The notes under the pieces were generated by a model. It was given only the letters and a program-made list of their open reading frames with translations, was not told the origin of the DNA and made no database searches. Positions 25,809 through 34,479 of a stretch of DNA of 64,000 bases are shown here, piece by piece. Origin of the DNA: an uncultured Bacteroidia bacterium. Lineage in GTDB: Bacteria > Bacteroidota > Bacteroidia > Bacteroidales > Prolixibacteraceae. Numbering within the stretch: position 1 is the first letter of the stretch; each line of letters opens with the position of its first letter. The stretch covers positions 62,001 to 126,000 of the forward strand of contig CAIXZH010000021.1 of assembly GCA_903923905.1 (NCBI GenBank). Reading direction: 5' to 3'. The translations under genes and the position numbers were made by a program.

Positions 25809-26924
25809 ATGAGTTATCATCATCCTGAAAATGATCCGCAATATATTGGCCTGAATGTGAATGCAGGAATTGAGAAACCGGAGGCAGTAAGCGCCGACTC
25901 TGTAAAAAGGTTCCTGAAAAAAGGGAAACGACAGATACTGACCTCGGAAGAATACTTTGATGGTATAATCCGGGGAAATATAACGATATTAAGTCAGGCA
26001 GTTACGCTAATTGAAAGCAATAAGCCTGAACATCAGAAAGTTGCCCAGGAGATTATTATAAAATGTCTGCCACATGCGGGGAGATCTGTAAGATTGGGAA
26101 TTACCGGCGTACCTGGTGCAGGCAAGAGTACTTTTATTGAAGTACTTGGGAAACAGATTACAGGCGCTGGAGGGAAACTCGCTGTCCTGGCGATCGACCC
26201 AAGCTCTGAGCGATCGAAAGGTTCAATTTTGGGTGATAAAACACGGATGGAGGAACTTTCATCTGATCCAAATGCCTATATCCGACCCAGTCCTTCGGCC
26301 GGTTCATTGGGTGGAGTGGCACGTAAAACAAGGGAGATCATTATTTTATGCGAAGCGGCAGGATTTGGAACGATCTTTATTGAGACAGTAGGAGTGGGGC
26401 AGTCAGAAACCGTTGTCCATTCGATGGTTGACTTTTTCCTGCTGATTCAGATTGCCGGTGCAGGCGACGAACTTCAGGGAATTAAACGGGGTATTATGGA
26501 GATGGCTGATGCCATTGTCATTAATAAGGCCGATAAGGATAATTATGAAAAGGCACAATTGGCAGCTGCACAATTCAGGAATGCGCTCCACCTTTTCCCT
26601 CCAACGGGATCAGGGTGGACTCCTCCTGTACTGACTTGTTCCGCCCTGGAAAATGCAGGTGTGCAGGAAGTATGGAAGGTTGTAAATGAATATGTTACGA
26701 TGACAAATGGGAATGGTTATTTTCAAAACAGACGCTGCGACCAGGCAAAGTACTGGATGTATGAAACAATTAATGAAACACTCCGGAATAACTTTTACCA
26801 AAATCACCTGGTTAAACCCAGACTTTCGCATTATGAAAAAATGGTTCTTACCAATGGAATGAGTTCATTTATCGCGGCTCATGAGCTGTTAGCAACTTAT
26901 TTCAAATCAGTCAGAAATGAATAA
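25809..26924 (+). CDS. meaB: Methylmalonyl-CoA mutase-associated GTPase MeaB
   Basis: 371 residues, cytoplasmic. MeaB is a G3E-type GTPase that protects and reloads the B12-dependent methylmalonyl-CoA mutase. Visible motifs are the P-loop GVPGAGKST (100-108), AIDPSSERSKGSILGDKTRM after it, ETVGVGQSE (switch/Walker B region) and the base-recognition motif NKAD. The length is normal with a short family-specific N-terminal helix. The mutase genes are not in the window. It implies propionate or succinate interconversion through methylmalonyl-CoA, common in Bacteroidota fermenters and aerobes. Confidence 0.94.
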   Translation: MSYHHPENDPQYIGLNVNAGIEKPEAVSADSVKRFLKKGKRQILTSEEYFDGIIRGNITILSQAVTLIESNKPEHQKVAQEIIIKCLPHAGRSVRLGITGVPGAGKSTFIEVLGKQITGAGGKLAVLAIDPSSERSKGSILGDKTRMEELSSDPNAYIRPSPSAGSLGGVARKTREIIILCEAAGFGTIFIETVGVGQSETVVHSMVDFFLLIQIAGAGDELQGIKRGIMEMADAIVINKADKDNYEKAQLAAAQFRNALHLFPPTGSGWTPPVLTCSALENAGVQEVWKVVNEYVTMTNGNGYFQNRRCDQAKYWMYETINETLRNNFYQNHLVKPRLSHYEKMVLTNGMSSFIAAHELLATYFKSVRNE

Positions 26925-26930
26925 ATATTA

Positions 26931-26960
26931 TTTGTCAATTAAATTGTTTTAATACCTTTG
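26931..26960 (+). promoter_or_regulatory. Promoter of the TlpA-like gene (-33 TTTG, -7 TACCTTTG)
   Basis: TTTG at 26931-26934 and TACCTTTG at 26953-26960 are separated by 18 bases, close to the Bacteroidota sigma-ABfr consensus. Transcription would start near 26967, which leaves about 45 bases of leader before the ATG at 27012 and rules out an upstream start at 26958. Confidence 0.6.
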
Positions 26961-27011
26961 CCTCCTCAATATCTAAAAGCAAATTCAATCATTACTGTAA
27001 ATTATTATTCA

Positions 27012-28106
27012 ATGAGAAATCTTCTAATTATTGTCATGGCATTTGCAGGACTTTTCTCCTGTGCAAAACCGGCTGGCTTTGTAATCAACGGACAGATCAA
27101 GGGAAAAGCAAGTGGCGCCATCAAATTAATGAAATTCAATGACGGTAAGTGGCTAACCGAGGACTCAACCACTATTGATAAAGGGAAGTTTGTGTTAAAG
27201 GGAAAGACCACCCTTCCTGAGTTACGCCTGATTTCTATGGGACCTCAGACCATTGTTGCTCAGTTCTTTGCTGAGAACGGATCGCTCTCACTTGAAGCCA
27301 GTATGGATAGTTTAAACAGTACAGAAGTTAAGGGTTCTCAATCAAACGACGAGTTTTCAATCTTACGTAAAGAGTTGAAGAATATCTCGAAAGAGACGCA
27401 AATATTGCAACAAAAATATAATGCGGCACGGCAAAAGGGTAATGAGGATGAGATGAAAAAGGCCCAGATCGACTATGAAGCAATGATGGGAAATCAAAAA
27501 GTTTACACCAGGAATTTTGTTCGCGAACATCCAAAATCGACGGTTTCACCTTTAATCGTGCTAATGCAGCTTGCCCAGGAGATGTCAGCCCACGACATTG
27601 ATAGTGTTGTTTCATCTCTTGATCCATCCATTCAGTCGTCGATCTATGTGACAGAACTCAAGAAAGTAGCGGATAAGATGAAAATTACAAATGTTGGTGC
27701 TTTGGCTACCGATTTTACCCTAAACACACCTGAGGGTACCCCTTTGGCGCTCTCCTCACTACGCGGGAAATATATTCTGATCGATTTCTGGGCATCCTGG
27801 TGTGGCCCTTGTCGCAAGGAAAATCCAAATGTGGTTGCAGCTTTCAATAAATACAAGGACAAAGGATTCGACATTCTTGGAGTATCGCTCGACCGCGAAA
27901 AAGGGGCATGGGTAAAAGCCATCGCTGACGACCATCTGACCTGGCACCATGTGTCGGATTTGAAATTCTGGCAAAACGAAGCCGCTGTAAAATATGGCGT
28001 CCAATCAATACCTTTCTCTGTGCTTCTCGATAAAGAGGGGAAAATTATTGGCAAAAACCTGCGTGGGGAAGAGTTAGCAAAAAAACTTGCAGAACTGATG
28101 CCATAA
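27012..28106 (+). CDS. TlpA-like thioredoxin-fold lipoprotein with DUF4369 domain
   Basis: 364 residues from the ATG at 27012, chosen because a promoter overlaps the upstream in-frame start and because MRNLLIIVMAFAGLFSC is a proper lipoprotein signal (Cys17). The N-terminal part (about 20-110) fits DUF4369. A helical linker (about 115-190) follows, then a TlpA/AhpC-like thioredoxin domain (about 225-364) with the redox motif WCGPC. It should reduce or isomerise disulfides at the periplasmic face, such as cytochrome-maturation or stress substrates. The gene stands alone and ends at a strong terminator. Confidence 0.9.
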   Translation: MRNLLIIVMAFAGLFSCAKPAGFVINGQIKGKASGAIKLMKFNDGKWLTEDSTTIDKGKFVLKGKTTLPELRLISMGPQTIVAQFFAENGSLSLEASMDSLNSTEVKGSQSNDEFSILRKELKNISKETQILQQKYNAARQKGNEDEMKKAQIDYEAMMGNQKVYTRNFVREHPKSTVSPLIVLMQLAQEMSAHDIDSVVSSLDPSIQSSIYVTELKKVADKMKITNVGALATDFTLNTPEGTPLALSSLRGKYILIDFWASWCGPCRKENPNVVAAFNKYKDKGFDILGVSLDREKGAWVKAIADDHLTWHHVSDLKFWQNEAAVKYGVQSIPFSVLLDKEGKIIGKNLRGEELAKKLAELMP

Positions 28107-28130
28107 TCATCACTCAAAATGATATTTTTA

Positions 28131-28160
28131 AAAGGATAGTTTACCACTATCCTTTTTTTA
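28131..28160 (+). terminator. Rho-independent terminator of the TlpA-like gene
   Basis: AAAGGATAGT (28131-28140) and ACTATCCTTT (28146-28155) form a perfect 10-base stem with a TTACC loop, and the T run continues into TTTTA. Confidence 0.85.
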
Positions 28161-28307
28161 TCTCTATTTCTCATCAATTTTATGAGAATAAATGTAAACA
28201 GGTTCTTCGCCCATCACGGGTATCATAAGCCAACTGAATATTCAATTTGGCAGTGCTTTCAGGTAAATAGCAGGGTTGGATTAATGGGCCGGAAATGACC
28301 GGTACGG

Positions 28308-28937
28308 TTAATCTTCTTCCTGGTTATTCTTTGTTAAACCTTTGTAAATCAAATAAAGAACATAGGCACATCCAACTGCTATTATAATGATTATAAGCTC
28401 TTTGTAGTATTTATCAAGAATGTTCTTTTGAGAGTAGAAAAAATAACCTAACAGTGCAAGGATCAAATTCCAGGCCGTAGCCCCGATCGCTGTGAAAAGG
28501 ATAAAGTCGCGCATTTTCATGTTCGCTAATCCGGCAGGAATTGAGATCAGGTGACGGATTCCCGGGACCAACCGTCCAATCAGGGTTGAGGTCTTTCCAT
28601 GCTTTAAGAAATAATGTTCCGTTTTTTCTATCGCAGATTGATCAATCAGCATTAAATGGGCAAGACGGGTATTTGCAAATTTAATTAATATCCTGTTTCC
28701 AAGCCATTTAGCCATGTAGTAGTTAAACATTGATCCAACGATGGCCCCCAGTGATCCTGCAATTATGATCAGGAAGATATTCATATCCCCATTTGCCGCT
28801 TTATAGGCTGCAGGCGGAATGACCAATTCGGAAGGGAAGGGGATGAATGTGCTTTCAATCGTCATTAGTAAAAATACGGTTGAATAGGTAATATGTGCCA
28901 TATACCAGGTCAGGACCTGTTGAAAGAGTGCTCCCAT
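28308..28937 (-). CDS. DedA family membrane protein
   Basis: 209 residues with about five to six hydrophobic segments, in the inner membrane. The DedA/VTT landmarks are visible: ESTFIPFPSELVIPPA near the N-terminus (reentrant region with conserved acidic residue) and GRLVPGIRHLISIPAG in the middle, where the Arg is essential in characterised members. DedA proteins flip or recycle lipid carriers such as undecaprenyl phosphate, or support membrane homeostasis. It is convergent with the TlpA-like gene and has no obvious operon partners. Confidence 0.93.
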   Translation of the reverse strand: MGALFQQVLTWYMAHITYSTVFLLMTIESTFIPFPSELVIPPAAYKAANGDMNIFLIIIAGSLGAIVGSMFNYYMAKWLGNRILIKFANTRLAHLMLIDQSAIEKTEHYFLKHGKTSTLIGRLVPGIRHLISIPAGLANMKMRDFILFTAIGATAWNLILALLGYFFYSQKNILDKYYKELIIIIIAVGCAYVLYLIYKGLTKNNQEED

Positions 28938-29017
28938 AGAGTATTTTTTGCCAAAGCTAAACTTTTCTTTGCTGAAAAGAAAACCGGGAATGGATTAACA
29001 GGCAGAGTTGGAAATTA

Positions 29018-29053
29018 AATAGTAGAGACACACCGCTTTGCGTCTCTACTATT
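29018..29053. terminator. Long perfect hairpin after the serpin operon (GTAGAGAC-type palindrome)
   Basis: AATAGTAGAGAC (29018-29029) pairs perfectly with GTCTCTACTATT (29042-29053) over a 12-base loop. It lies 30 bases past the stop of the lipoprotein gene at 29083 and probably ends that operon. The GTAGAGAC...GTCTCTAC core also resembles widely iterated bacterial palindromes. Confidence 0.65.
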
Positions 29054-29082
29054 GGCGGTGCTTCTTCTGCAATTACCATTTT

Positions 29083-29619
29083 CTATCGTATTTTCAGCAG
29101 CCAGGCAGCAATTATGGAGGCTTGGGGAGCAAGATTATGAAATTCAATATCTCCGGTTTGAGTGAGGATAACTTCGCGATAGCCATTCGGTGGATTGGAT
29201 GAATCGGGGACTATAATTGAGCAGACCGAAGCGCCCATATCGTTCCCGCGGTTTACCGGTTTACTCATCGTTCCGTCAATTGCAAATAATGCCAGATGTT
29301 GATAATATTCAAGATCTGTACTTTGAATTAATGTATCTTTTTTAACCGATGCTTTGATATTATTCTGCAGAGCGCTTAACGATATCTGATTATTATCGGC
29401 AAAAACCCAGGGAGTTGTTTTGTCGAAAGTATACATTTCACCCGATGGGGTGATTATGAAGCCGCCATGTGAGAATCCCCAGGCATAATTTACAGATTCA
29501 TACTTGAAGTAACAATCAACCTTGTTGATGGGGATTTCAAACGGGGTGCTAAGGCAGGACCCCAACAACAAAGATGTAAAAAGTAGCAAAAAACAGAAAT
29601 TTAACAGTTTATGGCTCAT
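29083..29619 (-). CDS. Lipoprotein of unknown function
   Basis: 178 residues with a lipoprotein signal (LLGSC, Cys22). No family is recognised. The mature part looks like mixed beta structure with a central FIITPSGEMYTFDKTTPW segment. Two further cysteines lie in VDCYFKY and ASVCSIIV. It is the third gene of a minus-strand run of three lipoproteins (serpin 30087, lipoprotein 29647, this one), 27 bases after its neighbour, and is followed by a strong hairpin. Confidence 0.75.
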   Translation of the reverse strand: MSHKLLNFCFLLLFTSLLLGSCLSTPFEIPINKVDCYFKYESVNYAWGFSHGGFIITPSGEMYTFDKTTPWVFADNNQISLSALQNNIKASVKKDTLIQSTDLEYYQHLALFAIDGTMSKPVNRGNDMGASVCSIIVPDSSNPPNGYREVILTQTGDIEFHNLAPQASIIAAWLLKIR

Positions 29620-29646
29620 TTCAGATGATTTTTTAAGATTGGACGT

Positions 29647-30051
29647 TTATTTAATTCGTTTATAACGACTTGTAATAGCCAGGATTCCATCGCTATTCGC
29701 TAACAACAGGGTATCATTGGTTATGGAGTACCGTTCCGGGCCTCCTGAATCAAATTTAATTAAATAGGTAGTATACTTTCTATCCTCGGAAACTACTTTG
29801 TAAGTACTGTACCTACTTGATGCACTTATATTTCCATTTTGGTAAACATTAAATACGGAGGTCCATGCGAAAGCAATGTCGAATGCAGGATGAGCTTCGT
29901 CTGGCGTCCAACATGTGGTATTCGTTGTGCCGCCACAAGAACTTAGCCAGGACCATTGACCAATTAAACCGGATGAATAATCAAACGCACTATCCTTTTT
30001 ACACCCAAAACAGAATACAATCATTAATGATAGAAGTATTCTCTTTTTCAT
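29647..30051 (-). CDS. Small lipocalin-like lipoprotein
   Basis: 134 residues with a lipoprotein signal (CFGC, Cys17). The start of the mature part, GLIGQWSWLSSCGG, and the end, YSITNDTLLLANSDGILAITSRYKRI, match the general pattern of lipocalin-like small lipoproteins of Bacteroidota (strand GxW near the start, closing Arg-rich strand). A CGG...TTCW cysteine pair may form a disulfide. It lies 35 bases after the serpin gene and 27 before the next lipoprotein gene, so co-transcription is likely. A partner role with the serpin is speculation. Confidence 0.7.
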   Translation of the reverse strand: MKKRILLSLMIVFCFGCKKDSAFDYSSGLIGQWSWLSSCGGTTNTTCWTPDEAHPAFDIAFAWTSVFNVYQNGNISASSRYSTYKVVSEDRKYTTYLIKFDSGGPERYSITNDTLLLANSDGILAITSRYKRIK

Positions 30052-30086
30052 ATTCAGGTTATTTTAGGAATTGAATGTCAATGGAC

Positions 30087-31322
30087 TTAATTGGTCAGTA
30101 AGGGATTTTCAACTTTTCCGGCAAATAAAATGGCACCTGTATCCTCTTCGGTAATAAAAAAGAGGAATGGCCTTGTAGCATGAAACCGTGGCCCTCCGGG
30201 ACCCATGCTCATAACCCCAATTGCCACCGAAGTTGCTGCTGCAGCCTCAGCTCCCTCTTCATTCACTTCAATGAAAGATTTGTGTTTTACTTTTGAAATA
30301 TAAAGCTGGTCAGAGGCATTTATTTTGGAGAAATTGGCCTCCGTTTTAGAAAACGCAACGGCCATTCCGAGTGATGAGAGGATATCCTTAAGCTCACTGT
30401 CCCATGAGAATTTAAACCGCGGTAACCATACATCTACTTTACGGTCAGAGGCCAGTGCAGTCTTTAGATTATCCCAGACCGAAGGATCTAACTGCTGTAT
30501 AAGTTGATCGGCAGATTTCCCGTCATCCGGCAAGAGCATGATCATCTCAAACTTTCCGTTCCCGTAAGGCATCTTTAACGCCCGATACCCGGATTGTTCC
30601 GAATATCCAAAATGCTCCTTAATCATCATCAGCGGAACTGTGGCCGATACACCTGTCGAAAGGGTGAAGGGTCCATCTTCAGTATTTGATTTATCAAATT
30701 GAACCTGCCACTTTCCCTTAAAATAAATGGCATTAATCAGAAACATAATTTCGTCAGCCGAAATCTGATTCACGATTGAAGGAATTTTTCCTTTCGTTTT
30801 GTCACTTACCCAATCGTTTATCGTAGCTAATGCATCCTGATTAAAATCAAGAGATTGAACCCGGGCATCATAATATTTCTGATTGGCGGTAATAAACGAT
30901 TCCAGTACCGGATACTCTTTTTTAATCCAGATCGAATTGACAATTCCCATCTTTACCCTGGGATCGGCTTTTTTGAGAGCAGATACCAGGTCAAAATAAA
31001 TCCGATTGATCTCATCTACACTCAGACCATACAGTCCTAACGCACTGATCATATTTCTATTAGTGTTTCCGACAGCTCCGTTGAGAGTCATACTCAGCGC
31101 CAAAGAAATACTTAATGGTGAAACCATCACATTATGGCCCTGACAATCCGGAATTTTTGAAAAGAGATTAAAGGTAAATGCGTTACCTGCCTTAACCAGG
31201 CTCAACGATTTTTGGGTCATTACAATATTTCCTGAGTCAGGTTTTGGTATCTTATGATTATGACATCCGGCATTGAAGAATGCCAGAACCATCACGATGA
31301 CCGATAATCTTGCTTTTATCAT
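30087..31322 (-). CDS. Serpin family protease inhibitor, lipoprotein
   Basis: 411 residues, the normal serpin length, with a lipoprotein signal (FNAGC, Cys20). Serpin landmarks are NVMVSPLSISLALSM near the start, ISADEIMFLINAIYFKGKW in the middle and TRPFLFFI near the end. The reactive-loop hinge EEGAEAAAAT (355-364) keeps small residues, as in inhibitory serpins. Counting 17 residues from the hinge places P1 at Met371 and P1' at Ser372. A Met-Ser bond, as in alpha-1-antitrypsin, suggests elastase- or subtilisin-like targets. It leads an operon with two small lipoproteins. Confidence 0.93.
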   Translation of the reverse strand: MIKARLSVIVMVLAFFNAGCHNHKIPKPDSGNIVMTQKSLSLVKAGNAFTFNLFSKIPDCQGHNVMVSPLSISLALSMTLNGAVGNTNRNMISALGLYGLSVDEINRIYFDLVSALKKADPRVKMGIVNSIWIKKEYPVLESFITANQKYYDARVQSLDFNQDALATINDWVSDKTKGKIPSIVNQISADEIMFLINAIYFKGKWQVQFDKSNTEDGPFTLSTGVSATVPLMMIKEHFGYSEQSGYRALKMPYGNGKFEMIMLLPDDGKSADQLIQQLDPSVWDNLKTALASDRKVDVWLPRFKFSWDSELKDILSSLGMAVAFSKTEANFSKINASDQLYISKVKHKSFIEVNEEGAEAAAATSVAIGVMSMGPGGPRFHATRPFLFFITEEDTGAILFAGKVENPLLTN

Positions 31323-31530
31323 TTTAATTTAAATATGGATGTCTGATTACTTTAAATACGCAGATTATTTCGTAAACGCTACAAACAAGATTGTTTTTTT
31401 ATTAAAATACGAAATATTCTGTAATAACGCAACCTATAGTGTAAAAATCAACTCTTAGCAATAAGATTCTTTTTCGTTCTTTAACATATTTTACAATTAT
31501 TAATGTGAATTTTAATGTTCCTTCGGATCA

Positions 31531-31538
31531 TATTTTTG
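31531..31538 (+). promoter_or_regulatory. Possible -7 box of the ECF sigma gene
   Basis: TATTTTTG fits TAnnTTTG and lies 25 bases upstream of the GTG start. A T-rich stretch at 31510-31513 may serve as -33, with a slightly short spacer. Confidence 0.4.
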
Positions 31539-31563
31539 CTCTATTTTAATTTAAAAGTGATTT

Positions 31564-32127
31564 GTGACCAACCTCGAAGAAACAATACGAAAATGTGCGT
31601 CGGGTGACCGTAAAGCCCAGGCAGCAATATACAGCCATTTCTCATCAAAAATGTTTGGTGTTTGCCTGAGATATTCGAAGGATGCCGGTGAAGCGGAAGA
31701 CAATCTTCATGATGGATTCATTCGTGTATTTACAAAAATTTCACAGTTTGGGTTCAAGGGGTCGTTTGAAGGTTGGATGCGCCGCATCATGGCCAATACT
31801 TCGCTCGAAAAATTCAGGAAAAACAACGTGCTCTATCCCGTTGAAGACATGCTGATCTTCGAAAGTATCCCATATTCCGAAGAAACCATTTCATCCATTT
31901 CCGCTGACGACCTGCTTAAGATTATTCAGGAGCTTCCGCCACGCTACAGGATGGTTTTTAACCTTTTTGCCATTGAAGGGTATTCACATCAGGAAATTGC
32001 CAAATTAATGGAAATCAATGAAGGAACCTCCAAGTCAAATCTTTCACGGGCACGGGTAATCCTTCAGAAAAAGGTGATGGAGAATTTTGGAATGGAAGAA
32101 AACAGAGTTTTAACAAGGGTATGCTGA
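31564..32127 (+). CDS. ECF-type RNA polymerase sigma factor
   Basis: 187 residues from a GTG start. The next in-frame Met is residue 30, inside the conserved domain, so the GTG is required. Region 2 (about 10-80) includes AEDNLHDGFIRVFTKI and WMRRIMANTSLEKFR. Region 4 (about 115-175) has ELPPRYRMVFNLFAIEGYSH and the helix-turn-helix EIAKLMEINEGTSKSNLSRA. It should direct RNA polymerase to a specific regulon in response to an envelope signal. The gene overlaps the next by 7 bases, and that product is its likely anti-sigma partner. Confidence 0.94.
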   Translation: MTNLEETIRKCASGDRKAQAAIYSHFSSKMFGVCLRYSKDAGEAEDNLHDGFIRVFTKISQFGFKGSFEGWMRRIMANTSLEKFRKNNVLYPVEDMLIFESIPYSEETISSISADDLLKIIQELPPRYRMVFNLFAIEGYSHQEIAKLMEINEGTSKSNLSRARVILQKKVMENFGMEENRVLTRVC

Positions 32128-33383
32128 GTGATAAAAATGAAATAGATCAATTATTTAGCTGGAAACTGGAGCACTTTGAGAAGACTCCTCCAGCCGCTGT
32201 TTGGGAAGGTATTGAGGCACGACTCATTTACCGCCACAGGCTTATGACCGGACTAAAAACGGTGAGCATTGCAGCAACCCTTATTTTGGCTTGTCTCGGC
32301 GGATGGGAGATGATTAATTCCGCTGGAAAATTGGGCGATCAATCCGGTCATCCCGGTGAACAGACGGCAGTTTATACAGATAAAAATCCGGTTAAATATC
32401 ACAAGGATAATAATATCCATCTTATTGACCACAAAAATTTACGGGCATTAGTTCAACCACCAAATATCAAACAGGTTCCAACCTCAATATTTTCGTTGAA
32501 GGCTGCTGTTGCTGCAAATATCCCTCTCATTTCAGGGAATGGTCATAAACCCAATCTGAAGCCAGGTGATCAGGTTGTCTCGGTTCCTGAAAGTAAAATG
32601 TCATTGAATTCTCTGCATGACCAGTTAAATATCGGGGAAACCCAACCACAAACCTCAGTCCCTGGAACCGAACACACCACCTCTTCCGTAGCAGAAACGA
32701 AATCAATTGTTTCAAATGCTTTTAAAATGTACACTTCGGATGAAGCGGCCGGAGTTTCTGTTGTCCATCCAAACCTGAAAAGGAATAAAAGGTGGAGTCT
32801 CAAAGCAGATTTTGCCACGGTTTTGAGCAATCGGCATCAAAATAATGTTCAGATAAGTGAGCTTAATTCTTCAGGTTCTCTAATCAGTAATGTTAAAGTC
32901 AATTCTGAAAATTCATGTATAGCAGGAATTTTGGCAGGATACAAAGTCAGCAAGCGTATAACTGTCAGGTCTGGAGTAGCTTATCGGAATATCAGGCAGA
33001 CCGGACAAAATAACGATGATAATTATTTAAACCGGCAATTTGAATATGTTGAAGTTCCTGTACAGGTAGCCTGTAAGCTGTCATACAGAAGATTAGAGGT
33101 AAGTCTTGCCGGTGGATTCAGTGCTGCTTGTCTGGTCGGAAATCATGAGGTCATCTCGGTAAACAACGAACAGGCCAGCAGAGGCAAAACAGCGAACATG
33201 CAGTCATTGACCTATTCTGGATTACTCGGGCTGGAATTTGGATACGATATTACCAAACACATTACCTTAACTTTCGAACCTCGTTTACGACATGATTTTA
33301 ACTCATTAAGCGCCAATAATTCTGTTAATTACTCAGCGGATCATCTGGAAATAGCCACAGGACTGACCTATTGTTTTGATTGA
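32121..33383 (+). CDS. Anti-sigma-like protein fused to an outer-membrane-type beta barrel
   Basis: 420 residues. Residues 1-44 are cytoplasmic-type and resemble the short anti-sigma N-termini of Bacteroidota (NEIDQLFSWKLEHFE, then PPAAVWEGIEARL). Residues 45-63 form one membrane helix. Residues 64-220 are low-complexity and probably periplasmic. Residues 225-420 alternate as beta strands (SLKADFATVL, EYVEVPVQVACKLSY, LEVSLAGGFSAACLVG) and end in Phe-Asp, like a PorT-type eight-stranded barrel. The start codon overlaps the sigma gene by 7 bases, so the pair is made together. How one chain could span both membranes is unclear. Confidence 0.78.
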   Translation: MLSDKNEIDQLFSWKLEHFEKTPPAAVWEGIEARLIYRHRLMTGLKTVSIAATLILACLGGWEMINSAGKLGDQSGHPGEQTAVYTDKNPVKYHKDNNIHLIDHKNLRALVQPPNIKQVPTSIFSLKAAVAANIPLISGNGHKPNLKPGDQVVSVPESKMSLNSLHDQLNIGETQPQTSVPGTEHTTSSVAETKSIVSNAFKMYTSDEAAGVSVVHPNLKRNKRWSLKADFATVLSNRHQNNVQISELNSSGSLISNVKVNSENSCIAGILAGYKVSKRITVRSGVAYRNIRQTGQNNDDNYLNRQFEYVEVPVQVACKLSYRRLEVSLAGGFSAACLVGNHEVISVNNEQASRGKTANMQSLTYSGLLGLEFGYDITKHITLTFEPRLRHDFNSLSANNSVNYSADHLEIATGLTYCFD

Positions 33384-33421
33384 GTTTGTATGCATCAATT
33401 GGATTCCATCTGGGAATCAAC

Positions 33422-33429
33422 TAACTTTG
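33422..33429 (+). promoter_or_regulatory. Possible promoter of the lytic transglycosylase gene
   Basis: TAACTTTG fits the -7 pattern 23 bases before the ATG. TTGG at 33399-33402, 19 bases upstream, is a near -33 box. Confidence 0.45.
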
Positions 33430-33451
33430 CAAGCTTATTTTAAGCAGTTTT

Positions 33452-34435
33452 ATGGAAGATTTAAACTCAAAAACCAGTAAATATAGCTTTTCACGGGTAG
33501 TTGTTCTCCTTTCGGGTATCTCATTTTGTGTGATTATTGGAGGCCTTTTTTACTGTTCCCACTCTGAAGTGGCTAAAAATCCCGGTGTGGAATATCCGGC
33601 GGCAATGCCGAAAATGTATTTCACCACCGTACCACTTCCTGAAAAACTCGACTTTGCTCATGAACCTGTACCACTTGATAATTTTGATGTCAGAGAATCG
33701 CTTGACCGGGAGATGCTGAGCGTTGCAAATTTTCATTCCCAGGCATTGTTATACATCAAGAAAACTAACCGATATTTTGCGATCATCGAACCAATTCTGA
33801 GGAAAAATGAGGTCCCTGAGGACTTTAAATACCTGGCCCTGGCCGAGAGCGGATTTTTGGACAAAATTGTCTCACCCTCTGGCGCGGTGGGAATCTGGCA
33901 GTTTATGAAAGGTGCAGCTATCGAAAACGGGTTGGAAGTCAATGATGAAGTAGATGAGCGGTATCACATCGAAAAGGCGACGGAGGCAGCATGCCGGTTT
34001 CTGAAAAATTCATTTACCGTATATGGCAACTGGACGATAGTTGCTGCTTCTTACAATGCCGGAGTCAGTGGCATAAGCAAACAGGAAAACCTGCAAAGCA
34101 GCAAAAGCTATTATGATTTGCTCCTGAATGAAGAAACTTCAAGATATATTTACCGGATTCTGGCCCTTAAACTCGTGATTGGAGATCCGTTGAAGTATGG
34201 TTTTAAGGTAAATGAGGATGAGAAGTACCCAATTATCCCGGTGACCGAAGTTAAAGTGGATGGGAGCATAAAGAATTTTGCGGAATTTGCCCGTTCAAAT
34301 AACATTAATTACAAGCTGTTCAAACAGTTTAATCCCTGGTTAAAACAGACCTATCTGAAAAACCCCAGAAAAAAAACCTATACCTTTAAGATCCCGGATG
34401 TAGGGAAATACCGTAGATTTGTTTTCACAGATTAA
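33452..34435 (+). CDS. Membrane-anchored lytic transglycosylase (MltD/SLT type)
   Basis: 327 residues. A single membrane helix (about 16-35) anchors it, with the catalytic part in the periplasm. The SLT domain (about 110-225) has the catalytic Glu132 in LALAESGF, then PSGAVGIWQFM and AASYNAGVSG, as in family 1 lytic transglycosylases. It cleaves peptidoglycan strands with 1,6-anhydro product formation. A C-terminal stretch (about 260-325, with NNINYKLFKQFNPWL) looks like one degenerate LysM-like cell-wall-binding unit. It is followed by a terminator and then uvrA. Confidence 0.92.
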   Translation: MEDLNSKTSKYSFSRVVVLLSGISFCVIIGGLFYCSHSEVAKNPGVEYPAAMPKMYFTTVPLPEKLDFAHEPVPLDNFDVRESLDREMLSVANFHSQALLYIKKTNRYFAIIEPILRKNEVPEDFKYLALAESGFLDKIVSPSGAVGIWQFMKGAAIENGLEVNDEVDERYHIEKATEAACRFLKNSFTVYGNWTIVAASYNAGVSGISKQENLQSSKSYYDLLLNEETSRYIYRILALKLVIGDPLKYGFKVNEDEKYPIIPVTEVKVDGSIKNFAEFARSNNINYKLFKQFNPWLKQTYLKNPRKKTYTFKIPDVGKYRRFVFTD

Positions 34436-34438
34436 GAC

Positions 34439-34462
34439 GGGTTAAACAAATTTAACCCTTTT
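34439..34462 (+). terminator. Rho-independent terminator before uvrA
   Basis: GGGTTAAA (34439-34446), a CAAA loop and TTTAACCC (34451-34458) are followed by TTTT. It separates the transglycosylase gene from uvrA, whose ATG is 18 bases further on. Confidence 0.75.
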
Positions 34463-34479
34463 GCAGTAATGAGCACCAG

